A stretch of 64,000 nucleotides of DNA, taken from the NCBI RefSeq assembly GCF_963855985.1, contig NC_087099.1, positions 588,001-652,000 on the forward strand. Reading direction: 5' to 3'. This DNA is from Ostrinia nubilalis. Lineage: Eukaryota; Arthropoda; Insecta; Lepidoptera; Crambidae. Position numbers and translations under genes: made by a program. Each line of letters starts with the position of its first letter. Position 1 is the stretch's first letter. This document shows, piece after piece, positions 1 through 11,382 of the stretch. The notes under the pieces were generated by a model. The model was not told where the DNA came from. It saw only the letters and a program-made list of their open reading frames with translations, and did no database searches.

Positions 1-402
1 TTATTTGCCGTATCGTATGAATACTGAATAGGTTTCAGTTTCTTTACCAAAAACAGAAGCTAAATGAAACATGTTATTTTTAATTGACAACTTACTGTTC
101 AGAATCAAAGTACCTATAGGTATCGTGAAAATTTTGAAGAGATTTATGAAAGTTAGGGCAATGTATTGTTTTAAAAATGACCTTACTGTTTTTTATTATT
201 ACGTTAATTTCTGAGATTGTAATTTACAGTTAAGTTTCACGTTTCTTTAATAGATATAAAATTATACTAAAACATCAAAACGCAAAATATTGTGTAGATT
301 TCTGATAGATTTTTGGACCATTGATAGTAAAAAAAGGGTTTTCGCAAACTGCTTTTGACGTGACATTATTATACGATTTTATAACTGTCAATACGTTTTT
401 AG

Positions 403-2095
403 TTGCTAGTGTGTCTGTCAGTATGCGTGTATTCCTTCATGCTGGGACTGAGCTTCGGGAGTCCCACGGTGGCCGTGGCCCAGCTGAGGGCAAGGGCGAA
501 CTCAACCGACGCAGTCAGCAGGGAAATGGGCTCTTGGATAGGCAAGTGTTCATTCAACCTCTCCTTTTATTCGTTTTTGTGATACAAATCCATGCAGTTC
601 CTTTTTAAAATATAACTTATCAGATTAAAAATTATTACATCTTTAAAATATGGTACTTTAGCAAATTTGGAACAATAAAATAAATAGAAACGAGATTTCA
701 TGAACTGGAAAAAATACGAAAAATTTAATCCAAAAATTGTTTTCATTCAAGCAGGGGCGATACCCACCTTTCTATACTTTTTTGTTGATGTGTATACCTA
801 GGTATAAGTTAGAACAGTATTACCTACTCAATACTATGTTTATCTTTGATTGTTTTGTTTTGTTTTCCAGCATCTGCATCCGGCTTTGTCGCAATCCCGA
901 CGGTGGTCATCTCGGTCATCGTTGTACATCACTTCGGGCGCAAAAAAGTTTATAACTACGCGACTGTAGTTAGTTTCGTGTGCTTTACAATACTCTATTG
1001 TAGTAAAAATGCTACGGATCTTCTTGTAAGCAGATTATTCTGCGGAGTTCAAAGTGGCTTGTTGTTGTCAACGTTCCTAATGGTCATGACCGAGAGCATG
1101 AAGCCAAGATAAAATATAGGGGTTTATTTTTTGCCTTAAAATCAGCTTCAATTTATTGGGGTGTCTGGTGTTCCAATACGATAGGAACATTCTGTCCTTA
1201 CAATTACATTGGAATAGTTGGGATGTCATGTTCAGTAATTAACTTTTTCATAACATTTGTCATACCAGAAACTCCATTCTGGCTTGCATCAAGGGGCAGA
1301 TATGAAGAATGCGCAGCAGCACACCGATGGTTGAAGGGGGCGAACGAGGATGCCGAGAAAGAGTTGAAAGCGATTATTGATAGTTTCCAACAAGATGGCA
1401 TAGTGTCAATACAAACACGCAAATCTCTGTTAACTACAGTTAAAGAATATTGGACGATAATATGTCAACCATCATTTTATAAACCTGTCTCTATAGGCTT
1501 CATAATTGAAATGATGTGTGTAGCTACAGGAAAATTGGTTTTTTCTATGTATGCAATTGAAATAATAGGAAAAGTTACAAAAAATAAAACTACAGCTCAC
1601 TATTTTATGTTGATATTGGATGGATTTAGTGTGTTAGGCATGTATATGGGCTGTGTCTTAGCAAAACGCTTAAAAAGAAGAACTATGTTGTTATGTTCAT
1701 CAACATTATCAGCAATACTAATGTTTGCTGTGTCATTTTATTTGTATTTGGTTAAATTCAAAATAATGTCTGAAAATAACATATTATTTTTAAGTATATT
1801 GGTTTTATATTCGTTAATTACATGTTGTGGCCCCATGCTTTTGTTTAGCGTTATTTGTGGCGAATTGTTTCCATTAAAAGGTAGAAGTTTTGGAGTGATA
1901 TTATCAGGTGTGATTAATAGTGCACTTTTTGGATTAAGTATGAAATTTACACCGTATTTACTTTGGGCTATCAATACTGAAAATACTTTTCTATTTTTTG
2001 CAATTTTTTCTACCGCATGCATTATTTTAGAATATAAGTATCTGCCAGAAACTAAAGATAAAACATTAAATGAAATTGCGGCCCTATTTCAATAA
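403..2095 (+). pseudogene. Tret1-like sugar transporter copy 1, broken by a 5-nt insertion
   Basis: This is a tandem copy of the transporter at 5195-7184. Exon 2 is 403-541 and exon 3 is 871-2095. Exon 1 must lie just left of the window, because base 1 aligns with base 5278, about 20 nt after exon 1 of the second copy. The family marks are present: GRKK after TM2, PETPFWLA after TM6 and PETKDKTLNEIAALF at the C terminus. Relative to copy 2 there are five extra bases (AAAAT) at about 1111-1115, which create a TAA stop at 1110-1112 right after ..ESMKPR; the homologous frame resumes at about 1118 and stays open to 2095. One codon near 1463 is also missing. Intron 2 has a GC donor (AG|GCAAGT at 541/542). 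The remaining frame is well kept, so the lesion is recent, polymorphic or a sequence error. The pseudogene call rests on this single lesion. Confidence 0.8.
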
Positions 2096-2289
2096 ACACA
2101 ACTCTATAAAATGTTACATCGATAACTAAATCATGTGTTGGCAACATTAATTAAAAGCTTTTTTTTACTATTAGCAACTAGTCTACTAGTACTAAGAGAG
2201 ATAGAAAGATTCGTCTTGTCTTTGTGCTATTAACGTAAGTGATATTTATTTAAAGTCGTCAATAAATTGTATAATTTACCAGCGCCTAT

Positions 2290-2480
2290 ACATGCAATGG
2301 AACGACAGGGATTTGGAAGAACAGGAGAATTACCAAGAAAACTTAAGTCAGATTGATGAAATGCCTTGTGTTCCCAATCTTTCTATATGGAGCTGAAACT
2401 TGTTCTCTGAGACTGCAGGATAGACGCTATCTTACTGAGTCCACGATGATCCAGTGTACTCGCAACGCCTCAGCGTCAAA
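2290..2480 (+). mobile_element. Decayed LINE reverse-transcriptase C-terminal fragment
   Basis: The frame starting at 2353 reads MKCLVFPIFLYGAETCSL, which resembles the post-RT segment of RTE/CR1-type LINEs (usually ..FPVLTYGAETWTL..). It loses similarity within about 40 residues and has no flanking structure. It is a small relic. The rest of 2096-2843 shows nothing I recognise. Confidence 0.6.
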
Positions 2481-2829
2481 ATTGGCAGGAGAGCTGCCTT
2501 CGAAAATGACATCTAACACCCCAACGTGTGCCTCGTCAATGCAACCATGACCAATCTGACAAGAGTGTCCGACAAAGAAGACGATAATTTCATGATAAAG
2601 TCATCCTGCTTTTCACATAATATTATGACTGAATTAATTTTTTATGCAAAAAAAACTTGGATTAAAAAAAATTGTTTCTTTTCTGATTTACTACAGAGAT
2701 GCGTATGAATCGTAAGAGTAGTTTAAGTATACGTTTTGACTGCGATTCTTAATGCCGAAAATCGGAACCACGAACTCTACTAAAATACTAGTATATTTCT
2801 GAAACCATGCACGGAATGTGAAGTCCTAA

Positions 2830-4577
2830 ATATTATTATATCTTTGAATAGCACAAAATCAGTAGGAATAGATCACCTCTCCACGCCCATACTTAAAGCG
2901 TGTGCCAAATATCTAGCGCCAATACTAGTGCATCTGATAAATTTATCATTTGAGCAAGGTTTATTTCCAGAGTCACTTAAACACTCCATTGTCAAACCAT
3001 TGTTTAAAAAGAATGACAAACGGGATGTAAATAACTATCGGCCTATAACTCTTGTTCCTATTCTTTCAAAAATTTTTGAAAAGGCTATGAAAGTTAGGAT
3101 CACAAACTTTCTGGATAAACATAATATCATAGCCAAGGAGCAGAATGGGTTTCAGAAACATAAATCTACAACTCTCGCAGGATACAGACTGATGTGTAGC
3201 GTTACCAATTTTATAGATAGCAAAGTGCCAGTTACATCTATATTCTTTGACCTTAGCAAGGCATTCGATCGAGTTGACCACAAAATCCTCCTCGACAAAT
3301 GCGAAAAATATGGCATTAGAGGACCTGCGCTCAACTGGATCAGGAGTTACCTTGCAGACAGAACGCAATGCGTACAGGTCACAAAAATTAATCAGAGTAA
3401 CGAGGCGATTGACTATAGGTCATCCTTTCAACAAAATAAATTGGGCATTCCTCAGGGAAGCGTCCTGGGACCCTTGTTGTTTCTTTTATATGTAAACGAC
3501 TTACCGAAGGCTACCCGTTTTGAAACTATCTTGTTTGCAGATGATATTTCACTTGTTATACCAAATAATGAGAAAGGGGTGAGCTACGAAGCATCGATTA
3601 ATAAATCAATAGTTAATGTAGATAACTGGTTAAGACAGAATAATCTCTTAATTAACGCCTCAAAAACTAAATACATTCAGTTTCATAACGTCAAAAGTAA
3701 AAGCATAAACTTAAACTTAAAGTGCCGAGAACAAGTTATAGATGAAGTCCATGAGACGAAATTTTTGGGTATTACACTAGATCGCCATTGCAATTGGAAA
3801 AGTCATGTTCAGGGTATATGTAAGAAGTTAAGCCGTTTCGTATTTGCTCTGTATCGTCTAAGAAATACAACAAATGAAAAGACTGCCATCATGGCATACC
3901 ATGGTTATGTATCATCAGTGTTGAGATATGGAATAATTTTGTGGGGAAACTTAACAGATGTGCAAAAGGTGTTTATTGCTCAAAAAAAATGGGTGCGAGC
4001 CATAAGTGGCATTGGGCCACGTGAAAGCTGCAGGCCTATGTTTAAGAAATACAACTTACTTACAGTGACAGCCATGTATATCTTTGAAATAGGAACTTTC
4101 ATAAGGCATAACATGTCATTCTTTAAAACGGAAACTCATATACAGAGGCTACGACCGAGAGACCCGCACAAACTAATGTTGCCACAACATAATAGTACTC
4201 TCCATAATAACAACTGTTATATAATGCCCATTCGCGTATATAATAGAATCCCCTTAGAAATTAGACAATTACCTACTACTTTGTTTTTACGTAAATTAAA
4301 ACGCTGGCTTGTTGGAGAGTGCTTTTATGACATGAAAGAATATTTTGACTTAAATAAACAATGTAAATGAATGTGTACCTGACAAGCATGTAATATTATT
4401 ATGATTTTATTAATGGACATCTTTTTAATTTATTTAATGTGACATTTTTGTTAAGTTTTTGCATGCTGACATTCGGTAGAGCACGCATGCACTTACAAAC
4501 TGCTTTATGTATAATTTGAACAAAATGTACCGTGTCTCTTACGCAAATAAATGATTTCTATTCTATTCTTCTATTCT
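2830..4577 (+). mobile_element. 5'-truncated CR1/jockey-type LINE with pentanucleotide tail
   Basis: The element holds an uninterrupted RT-to-C-terminus frame (2844-4370), then about 170 nt of 3' UTR, an AATAAA-like signal near 4546 and a short TTCTA-type tail ending near 4577. No endonuclease domain precedes the RT, so the copy is 5' truncated, as is usual for target-primed integration. An 11-nt word, ATGCACGGAAT, occurs at 2807-2817 and 4604-4614, but not exactly at the element ends, so it is only a weak candidate target-site duplication. Confidence 0.85.
2844..4370 (+). CDS. LINE reverse transcriptase (partial, CR1/jockey type)
   Basis: The open frame covers 508 residues. It begins in RT motif 0 (KSVGIDHLSTPILKACA), followed by NNYRPITLVPILSKIFEKAM, the motif A region FDLSKAFDRVDHKIL, the motif B region GIPQGSVLGPLLFLLYVNDL, and the catalytic motif C FADD at residues 231-234. 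After the RT comes the usual long C-terminal region (YGIILWGN.., VRAISGIGPRESCRPMFKKY). The apurinic-type endonuclease expected upstream is missing. No in-frame stop interrupts the frame, so the insertion is fairly young, but with no 5' end it cannot be autonomous. The first residue is arbitrary because the true start is lost. Clade assignment within CR1/jockey is uncertain. Confidence 0.88.
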   Translation: MNSTKSVGIDHLSTPILKACAKYLAPILVHLINLSFEQGLFPESLKHSIVKPLFKKNDKRDVNNYRPITLVPILSKIFEKAMKVRITNFLDKHNIIAKEQNGFQKHKSTTLAGYRLMCSVTNFIDSKVPVTSIFFDLSKAFDRVDHKILLDKCEKYGIRGPALNWIRSYLADRTQCVQVTKINQSNEAIDYRSSFQQNKLGIPQGSVLGPLLFLLYVNDLPKATRFETILFADDISLVIPNNEKGVSYEASINKSIVNVDNWLRQNNLLINASKTKYIQFHNVKSKSINLNLKCREQVIDEVHETKFLGITLDRHCNWKSHVQGICKKLSRFVFALYRLRNTTNEKTAIMAYHGYVSSVLRYGIILWGNLTDVQKVFIAQKKWVRAISGIGPRESCRPMFKKYNLLTVTAMYIFEIGTFIRHNMSFFKTETHIQRLRPRDPHKLMLPQHNSTLHNNNCYIMPIRVYNRIPLEIRQLPTTLFLRKLKRWLVGECFYDMKEYFDLNKQCK

Positions 4578-5194
4578 ACTAATATGATTTACCTGAATTC
4601 CGAATGCACGGAATCCGGATAACTCTAGCCCGAATGCATGCTATCTTGAATCACCGTACTTTTAGTTATTTACGAGTTTATTTAGTTACTGTGCTCTACA
4701 TAAAAACCGGGGGATCTTCCAATTTGTGGCAGTTATCTGTGCTGGCAATTAAATACCATTTTTGTGCACATTATATCAGAATTTGGAGTAGGTACCTACT
4801 AGTAGGTAACAACTTCTCAACAGTAGGTACGTTAATAAGAATCAAATCATATAGGGGCATTCACAGTACAATCTGTCTTGTAGTACTACATTAACGTTGC
4901 TTTTTATTTTAAATTATTCTATTTCGTGACAAAATTTTTGCACATATGTTAATCTTATCACAGAGGTCTATTTGTCACCCATATGTGTAACAATACCATA
5001 ACGAATTTATAAGGAAATTGTCTCCTAGCGTGCAAAAGTATTTTATTAAATAGTTTTCCTTTTTACAAAAAAGATTACGCGAGCACTTGATGTTCTCATA
5101 CTAAGTTGAGTTGGACACTTGGAGTGCGCGTGATCCAACGCGATAAAAAAGGATAAAAATAATCGAGTTGACTCCTTTAGTACGTAGTATAACA
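4578..5194. other. Intergenic region upstream of transporter copy 2
   Basis: This 617-nt AT-rich stretch must include the promoter and 5' UTR of the gene starting at 5195. A weak TATA-like ATAAAAAT lies near 5153, about 40 nt before the ATG, but no convincing initiator was seen. No coding signal was found. Confidence 0.4.
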
Positions 5195-7184
5195 ATGGAC
5201 ATAAAATACACACTTATCGGGGAACAGAGTTATAAATTACCTGTTTTAGGACGACAGGTAAGTTAGACCCACTTGATTTATTTGCCGTATTGCATGTATA
5301 GGTTTCAGTTTATTGACATTATTACACGATTTTATAAACTGTTCATATGTTTTTAGTTGCTAGTGTGTCTGTCGGCATGCGTGTACTCCTTCATGCTGGG
5401 GCTGAGCTTCGGGAGTCCAACGGTGGCCGTGGCCCAGCTGAGGGCAAGGGCGAACTCAACCGACGCAGTCAGCAGGGAAATGGGCTCTTGGATAGGCAAG
5501 TGTTCATTGAACCTCTCCTTTTATCCGTTTTTGTGATAGAAATCCATGCAGTTTTTTTTTAATATAATTTTAAATCAGATTTAATACAATTTATGTATAC
5601 TTTTAAAATAACGTAAAGGTAGCAGGGAGGCGCTGGACGCAGGCCGCTCTACCAATCGATTAACGTGGAAAGCATTAGGGGAGGCGTATGTTCAGCAGTG
5701 GACGTCCTATGGCTGAAATGATGATGATGATGATGATGATGAAGTATAAGTATTTGGAATAGTAAAATTAAAATAAAAACGAGTTTTCATGAGTTCGAAA
5801 AATTATGACAAATGGTATTTAAAAATAGTTTTCATTCAAGAGAGGGGCGATACCCTACTTTCTATACTTTATTGTCGATGTGTATATGCATAAGTTAGAA
5901 TAATCACCAATATGTGTTAATCTTTGATTGTTTTATGTAAATGTATTATTTTGTTTTCCAGCATCTGCATCCGGCTTTGTCGCAATCCCGACGGTGGTCA
6001 TCTCGGTCATCGTTGTACATCACTTCGGGCGCAAAAAATTATATAACTACGCGACTGTAGTTAGTTTCGTCTCCTTTACAATATTCTATTGTAGTAAAAA
6101 TACTACGCATATTCTTGTAAGCAGATTATTTTGTGGAGTTCTAGGTGGCTTGTTGATGTCAATGGTCCTAATGGTCATGACTGAGAGCATGAAGCCAAGA
6201 TATAGGGGTTTATTTTTTGCTTTGAAATCAGCTTCCGTGAATTGGGGTATCTGGTGTTCCAATACGATAGGAACATTCTGTCCTTACAATTACATTGGCA
6301 TAGTTGGGATATCATGTTCAATAATTAATTTTTTAATAACATTTGTCATGCCAGAAACTCCATTCTGGCTTGCATCAAGGGGCAGATATGAAGAATGCGC
6401 AGCAGCACACCGATGGTTGAAGGGGGCCGACGAGGATGCCGAGAAGGAGTTGAAAGCGATTATTGAAAGTTCCCAAAAAGATGCCAAAGAGTCAACACAA
6501 ACACGCAAATCTCTGTTAACTACAGTTAAAGAATATTGGACGATAATAGTATATCAACCATCGTTTTACAAACCTGTCTCTATAGGATTCATAATTCAAA
6601 TTATGCATGTAGCTTCGGGAAAAATGGTTCTTGCTATGTATGCAATTGAAATATTAGGAAAAGTTACAAAAAATACATATACAAGTCATTATTTTATGTT
6701 GATATTGGATGGATTTAGTGTATTAGGCATGTATATGGGCTGTGTTTTAGCAAAACGCTTAAAACGAAGAACTATGTTCTTATGTTCATCCACATTATCC
6801 GCAATACTGATGTTTGCGGTGTCATTTTATTTGTATTTGATTAAATTCAAAATACTGTCTGAAAATAATATAATTTTTTTAAGCATTTTGGTTTTATATT
6901 CGTTAGTTACATGTTGTGGCCCCATGCTTTTGTTTGGCGTCATTTGTAGCGAATTGTTTCCATTGAAAGGTAGAAGTTTTGGAGTGATATTATCAGGTGT
7001 GTTTGATAGTGCACTTTTTGCATTAAGTGTAAAATTTACACCGTATTTACTTTGGGCTATTGATACTGAAAATACTTTTCTATTTTATGCAACTTTTTCT
7101 ATCACATGCATTTTTCTAGCATATAAATATCTGCCAGAAACTAAAGATAAAACATTAAATGAAATTGCGGCCCTATTTCAATAA
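5195..7184 (+). CDS. Tret1-like MFS sugar transporter copy 2 (intact)
   Basis: The spliced frame is 5195-5257, 5357-5495 and 5962-7184: 1425 nt, 474 residues. It is expected to be a 12-helix plasma-membrane carrier of the major facilitator sugar family. Exon 1 (MDIKYTLIGEQS.. to GRQ) is cytosolic; TM1 starts at about residue 22. Signature sites are GRKK near 90, E-x4-RYRG near 142-149, PETPFWLASRGRYEEC near 198, KRLKRRT near 331 and PETKDKTLNEIAALF at the C terminus. The QQ..SG.N motif of helix 7 is replaced by MHVASGK near 282-287, so the classical hexose/trehalose pocket is altered and the substrate is unknown. Intron 1 is GT-AG; intron 2 starts with GC (AG|GCAAGT). The GC donor is needed, because the next GT would shift the frame away from the family. 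Intron 2 hosts a LINE end. AATAAA follows near 7214. Confidence 0.92.
5614..5742 (+). mobile_element. 3' end of an RTE-type LINE inside intron 2
   Basis: The segment contains the tail of an endonuclease/RT protein (..VAGRRWTQAA.. in one frame, ..LGEAYVQQWTSYG after a shift), followed by a (GAT)n tract. Related copies lie at 11165-11382 (+) and 59498-59675 (-). It is far too short to be active and is carried on the sense strand of the transporter intron. Confidence 0.8.
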
Positions 7185-7837
7185 ACACTGTATTGAATGT
7201 TACACCGATAAATAAACTTTAGGAATTTTTTAACTGAATATACTTATTTATGCAAAAAACATTATGCTTCCATTTAAATCAAATCTTTCATTAACAAAAA
7301 AAAAACACATTTGGCAAAACCTTGTATGATCTGAGGTCAAAAGATTACTAACACTAGTGATATGGTTAGTTTGAACCACTACCGGTAGCGTTTTACTGAA
7401 TATGAAGCTTCATTCATTTCTTCTTACTTGTTTAATTTCACCTGTAGGTTCATTTTTAAAGAACTGTTGTCCCAATATTGGCACATAAGGAACTTAAGTA
7501 CCTAAGGAATACTTAAGTATAGTGACATGTTTTTAAAGAAACTGCCTGTTGCATTACTCGTAGTTATGTAATGTAATTTAGCAAACACTGTTTCTATGAG
7601 GAATTGCACAAATGGGTTTGTGCATGAGATCGGCCTTTAAAACTACCTTTAAAATTAAAAAAATTGAAAGTACCTACGGTTTGGCAAGCGCACAGACGAT
7701 ATTGGGACTAAACATTCCAAAAACTTATTATTCGTCGTGATTAACTCCCGCATTTGGTCAAATCACTTGTGTTTTCAAAACAGTAGTCATCAGTCGGTTA
7801 CCTTGAGTGGAAGCGGTAACATAAAACAATCATTGAT
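7185..7837. other. Intergenic spacer between transporter copies 2 and 3
   Basis: The spacer holds the polyadenylation signal of copy 2 near 7214 and the unrecognised promoter of copy 3. Nothing else is supported; no repeat or RNA gene was recognised. Confidence 0.4.
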
Positions 7838-9784
7838 ATGGAGAATAGAAGTGACAATGAAAATGCCTCAGACAAAGTGACTTGGATTCAGTTTTTGAGA
7901 CAGGTGTGTTGAGCGATAGAAAGATGTTGAGTGATAAAGTGTTAGTGACATTTTGCTTTATGAGAATAATTGATTTGTTTTAAAATATTACTAAAATAAG
8001 ACCAAAATAGCTACCTATATTATGTCTATGTGGTGCAAAAATATCTATAGTTAATGATTTTTCAGGTGAATGTAAGTTTGACAATATGGAGTTATTTCTT
8101 TATCGTCGGGCTTGTTACTGGAGCACCCACCGTAATCATTCCTCAATTGATAAAGGAAACCAACACAACGGTGGTTTTAGAGGATAAATTTTATCCCTGG
8201 ATAAGTAAGTTTATTTTGTTAACCAGTGTTAAAAGCATTTTCGATTGAATAACAATCAAAGTTCCTTTGTAAATGGCGCACTTATACATACATTATACGT
8301 TTTGATTTAGATCATTTTAATCCGGATTTAATACATAATTTTCTGAAGCATCATAATTATTAGGTAGACAAATATTGAAAGCCTGTAGATTTGATAGTTT
8401 AAAAAGTAATCTACATTGTCATATAGATACGTTTTTTGAAATACGGTGTTTAAAATAAATTATTTGCTTTGATTGTTACCGATTTAGTTACTCCATTGTT
8501 GCAGCATCCATTAGCAGCTACACAAGTATACCGTGCAACCTAATTTTGACTCTCCTTTCTCATTTTTGTGGACGAAAGAAGACCTTGCTAGCCATCTCCA
8601 TCTGCACCTTTAGCGCGTCGGTACTTCTTTACTACAGTCGCAGCCCCGCGCACATATTCTTCAGCCAAATGATCTATGGCGTCACTGGAGCCGGACAAAT
8701 GACAGTATATGGCCCCATACTCGCAGAGTATTCGTCGACTAAATATCGAGGAATCTTCCTTACTTTGAAATCGGCTACCTTTTTCTGGGGAATATGGACC
8801 GCAAATGCAATTGGAATATTTACCCACTACAAATTCATTGGACTCCTTGCCGTACTGTGTTCGAGTTATTGCTTCTCGACTGGATTTTTTATACCGGAAT
8901 CTCCCTACTGGTTGGCTTTTAAGGGTAAATATGATCAGTGCGCTGAAACCCATCGATTATTAAAAGGAGAAGACGAGAAGGCAGAAAAAGAATTAAAAGA
9001 TCTGATAAACTTGCAAGAGGAACTACACGTACATGACGTAAAATTCAGACCAATTAAAAAATGCATTTTACACTATGTTGAAATTATACAACTACCAGAC
9101 GTATACAAACCTATATTGCTATGTTTATTAGTTTTTTTGGTTTATCACATATCGGGAAAACTTGTGTGTGCTGTTTACGCCTTAGAAATAATGAAGGAAA
9201 TTACTGATAAAGAATCGACAGCACATATTGGCGTGCTAGTTTTAGATGGATTTAGTGTTTTGGGTATGTATATAGGCTGTGGAGTATCTAAAGTTCTCAA
9301 AAGACGAACAATTTTGTTAGTGAATTCAACAATAGGTACAACATTTTTATTCATATTGTCTATTTACTTGTGTCTAGTCAAATTAAGTGTTATATCTCAA
9401 AACTCTTATATAGTAATCACTTTACTAGTTGTATATTCTTTAGCAATATGCTGTGGTCCAGCTATATTGTCAACCTCTATTTATGGAGAACTATTACCAG
9501 TCAAAGCCAGAAGCTTTAGTATTTTTTGTACTTCCACGCTCGCTATGTTATATTTTGCTACAATTATTAGGGTGTCACCAATGATGTTTTCTGTTTTCGA
9601 TATATTTGGAACTTTTTTATTCTTCAGCCTTTGTTCAACAATATGTATCATCCTTACTTATAAGTATTTACCTGAAACAAAAGATAAAACCATTTATGAG
9701 ATAGCAGCATTGTTTAAGAAGGATCAACCTCAAGTAAGGTCTGAAGACGATCCTAAAAACGTACAAACAAGAAATCAACGTTAA
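7838..9784 (+). CDS. Tret1-like MFS sugar transporter copy 3 (intact)
   Basis: The spliced frame is 7838-7903, 8066-8204 and 8505-9784: 1485 nt, 494 residues. Exon 1 encodes MENRSDNENASDKVTWIQFLRQ. Exon 2 carries TM1 and a P-T-V-I-I-P motif and ends in WI with phase 1. Both introns are GT-AG. Family sites are CGRKK after TM2, STKYRGIF after TM4, PESPYWLAFKGKYDQC after TM6, SKVLKRRT before TM9 and PETKDKTIYEIAALF. Helix 7 reads YHISGKLVCAVY where QQ.SG.N is usual, so the sugar-contacting Gln pair and Asn are missing. The hydrophilic C-terminal tail (KKDQPQVRSEDDPKNVQ..) is longer than in copies 1 and 2. It is clearly paralogous to copies 4 and 5 on the other strand. The ATG is the first in frame before the conserved FLRQ junction. 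Substrate is not predictable. Confidence 0.92.
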
Positions 9785-10488
9785 AATTCCACGAAATATG
9801 AAGTGAGCTTGGTCAGATGGCATTTCGTGAGCCTCTTCACATAAAACTTCATCATAGATTATTATGATGGCGTTTTAACTATTTTGTGGAAGAGTGCACG
9901 GAATAGTGAAGAATTGTGCAGGTAATTTTCTCAACTCTTCCTATTTTTATAATTATAAATAAATAAATAAATAATAATAAAGACGTCTATTGCCAATAAA
10001 AGAAACTTTCTTTACAGTACAGAATATCATTATATTTTATCTAGCGGCTTCTACTTAATGTGTCGCAGTAGCCTTTAAATTATGTTAAAAGAATGTGACT
10101 AATTTTATGAATTGAAGTCTTTATTGTGACGCACAGTTCCGCATTAACAGCGTAAAGTAGTAAATTATTCAAAATGTTTAAGAAGTAGGAAGTACATCTA
10201 TGAAATACTAAATATTTTAGAATCTAGGAACAAACAGTAAGGTATTCAATTCAGTTCATTAACCAAAAAAAATACCAACCCATTACAGAAAACTATTTGT
10301 TTTCGACTTTTTGTTATCACTAAGTGTTTCTATAAATGTTTATACTTAGGGGAAAAGTGCCGTCATCGTATGCTTCGCTTGTTTTTAACTTTAAAATAAG
10401 TTAATTTAAGTATTTGGTGTAAACATTAGGTTAGATACATCTGTATTCTAGACAGATCTTACCAAATTGACCGACAAAAGTCGAGTTT
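9785..10488. other. Intergenic, nothing recognised
   Basis: This is AT-rich DNA with AATAAA motifs near 9957 that may end the copy 3 transcript. No coding frame, repeat or RNA gene was recognised. Confidence 0.4.
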
Positions 10489-10567
10489 AGGCTGAGTTGT
10501 ACCAACTTACTTTAACAGTAACCGGTGTTTTGTGTGTATGGTAAAGAAAGATGGTTCAACCGAGCCT
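10489..10567. mobile_element. MITE-like inverted-repeat element, family 1 copy a
   Basis: The left end AGGCTGAGTTGTACCA is mirrored by ATGGTTCAACCGAGCCT at the right end. Related copies lie at 10606-10695 and 19727-19837. There is no coding capacity. It is probably a deletion derivative of a DNA transposon. Confidence 0.7.
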
Positions 10568-10605
10568 AAAGTGTTTATTTTGGAAACTAGATAAATGTTA
10601 CTCTA

Positions 10606-10695
10606 AGGCTCAGTTGCACCATCTTACTTTAACTCCAAACAAAAAACGACGGTCATCGTTATAGTTACGATCAAAGATAGGTGGTGCAACCCAGC
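10606..10695. mobile_element. MITE-like inverted-repeat element, family 1 copy b
   Basis: The ends AGGCTCAGTTGCACCATC and GGTGGTGCAACCCAGC are inverted repeats of each other. It sits 38 nt from copy a and shares its inner CTTACTTTAAC motif. Confidence 0.7.
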
Positions 10696-10725
10696 GAATA
10701 AATGCAAAATAAAAGATACTAGCTT

Positions 10726-10891
10726 TTGCCCGCGGCTTCACCCGCGTGAAATTTAGTTTGTCACAGATCGTCATAAATTATAGCCTTTATGTTATTCTGG
10801 GTTATAAACAATAACACTGTAAAGTTTCATGAAAATTTGTTCAGTAGTTTTTGCGTGAAACATCCACACAAACTTATAATATTAGTAGGAT
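10726..10891 (+). mobile_element. Lepidopteran SINE/LINE-tail repeat, copy a
   Basis: The segment runs from AGCTTTTGCCCGCGGCTTC through AAAGTTTCATGAAAAT, CAGTAGTTTTTGCGTGAAA to ATATTAGTAGGAT. I recognise this order as a high-copy repeat seen in many moth genomes; the family name is not certain. A second copy is at 12970-13171 in the same orientation. Confidence 0.7.
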
Positions 10892-11164
10892 GACAATTAC
10901 TATGATGTCCAAGGGTTGTAGGTTCTCCTGGAGGAGACCCTAACGATGCGACCATCTTACTTGTACATGTTTTTTTGTTACTTTTTGTGTGATACACAAT
11001 TAAAAGTTTAACTATTTCGTTAATAAAATGTATATTGATATAACGGGATTGTTTTATTTTATAACATTAACTTAAATATTATTATACTAACGGTAAGACC
11101 AAAACTGGCCTAATTGTTACATAACAGAAATCTATGTGCCCTATACATAGTACGTACGCAGAAA
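10892..11164. other. Intergenic, nothing recognised
   Basis: AT-rich spacer between two retroposon ends. No feature is supported. Confidence 0.3.
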
Positions 11165-11382
11165 TGACGGCCGATGGGGCAGCAAGGTTCTGGAGTGGAG
11201 GCCACGTACCGGAAAACGCAGCGTGGGACGTCCACCCACAAGGTGGACCGACGACCTGGTAAAGATAGCAGGAAGGCGCTGGATACAGGCCGCTACCAAC
11301 CGTGCGATGTAGAAGTCATTAGGGGAGGCCTATGTTCAGCAGTGGACGTCCTATGGATGAAATGATGCATCATCATCATTAA
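11165..11382 (+). mobile_element. 3' end of an RTE-type LINE
   Basis: One frame reads EWRPRTGKRSVGRPPTRWTD, DLVKIAGRRWIQAA and then LGEAYVQQWTSYG after a shift, the common C terminus of this LINE group. It ends in ATGATG/CATCAT repeats. It is 5' truncated and shares its layout with 5614-5742 and 59498-59675. Confidence 0.82.

Noticed and set aside
2807..4614. ATGCACGGAAT at 2807-2817 and 4604-4614 as target-site duplication of the LINE
   Set aside because: The copies do not abut the element; about 27 nt lie between the tail and the right copy. Kept only as a weak hint.
4604..4894. 96-codon frame upstream of transporter copy 2
   Set aside because: No motif or splice context; the region is AT-rich promoter-side DNA.
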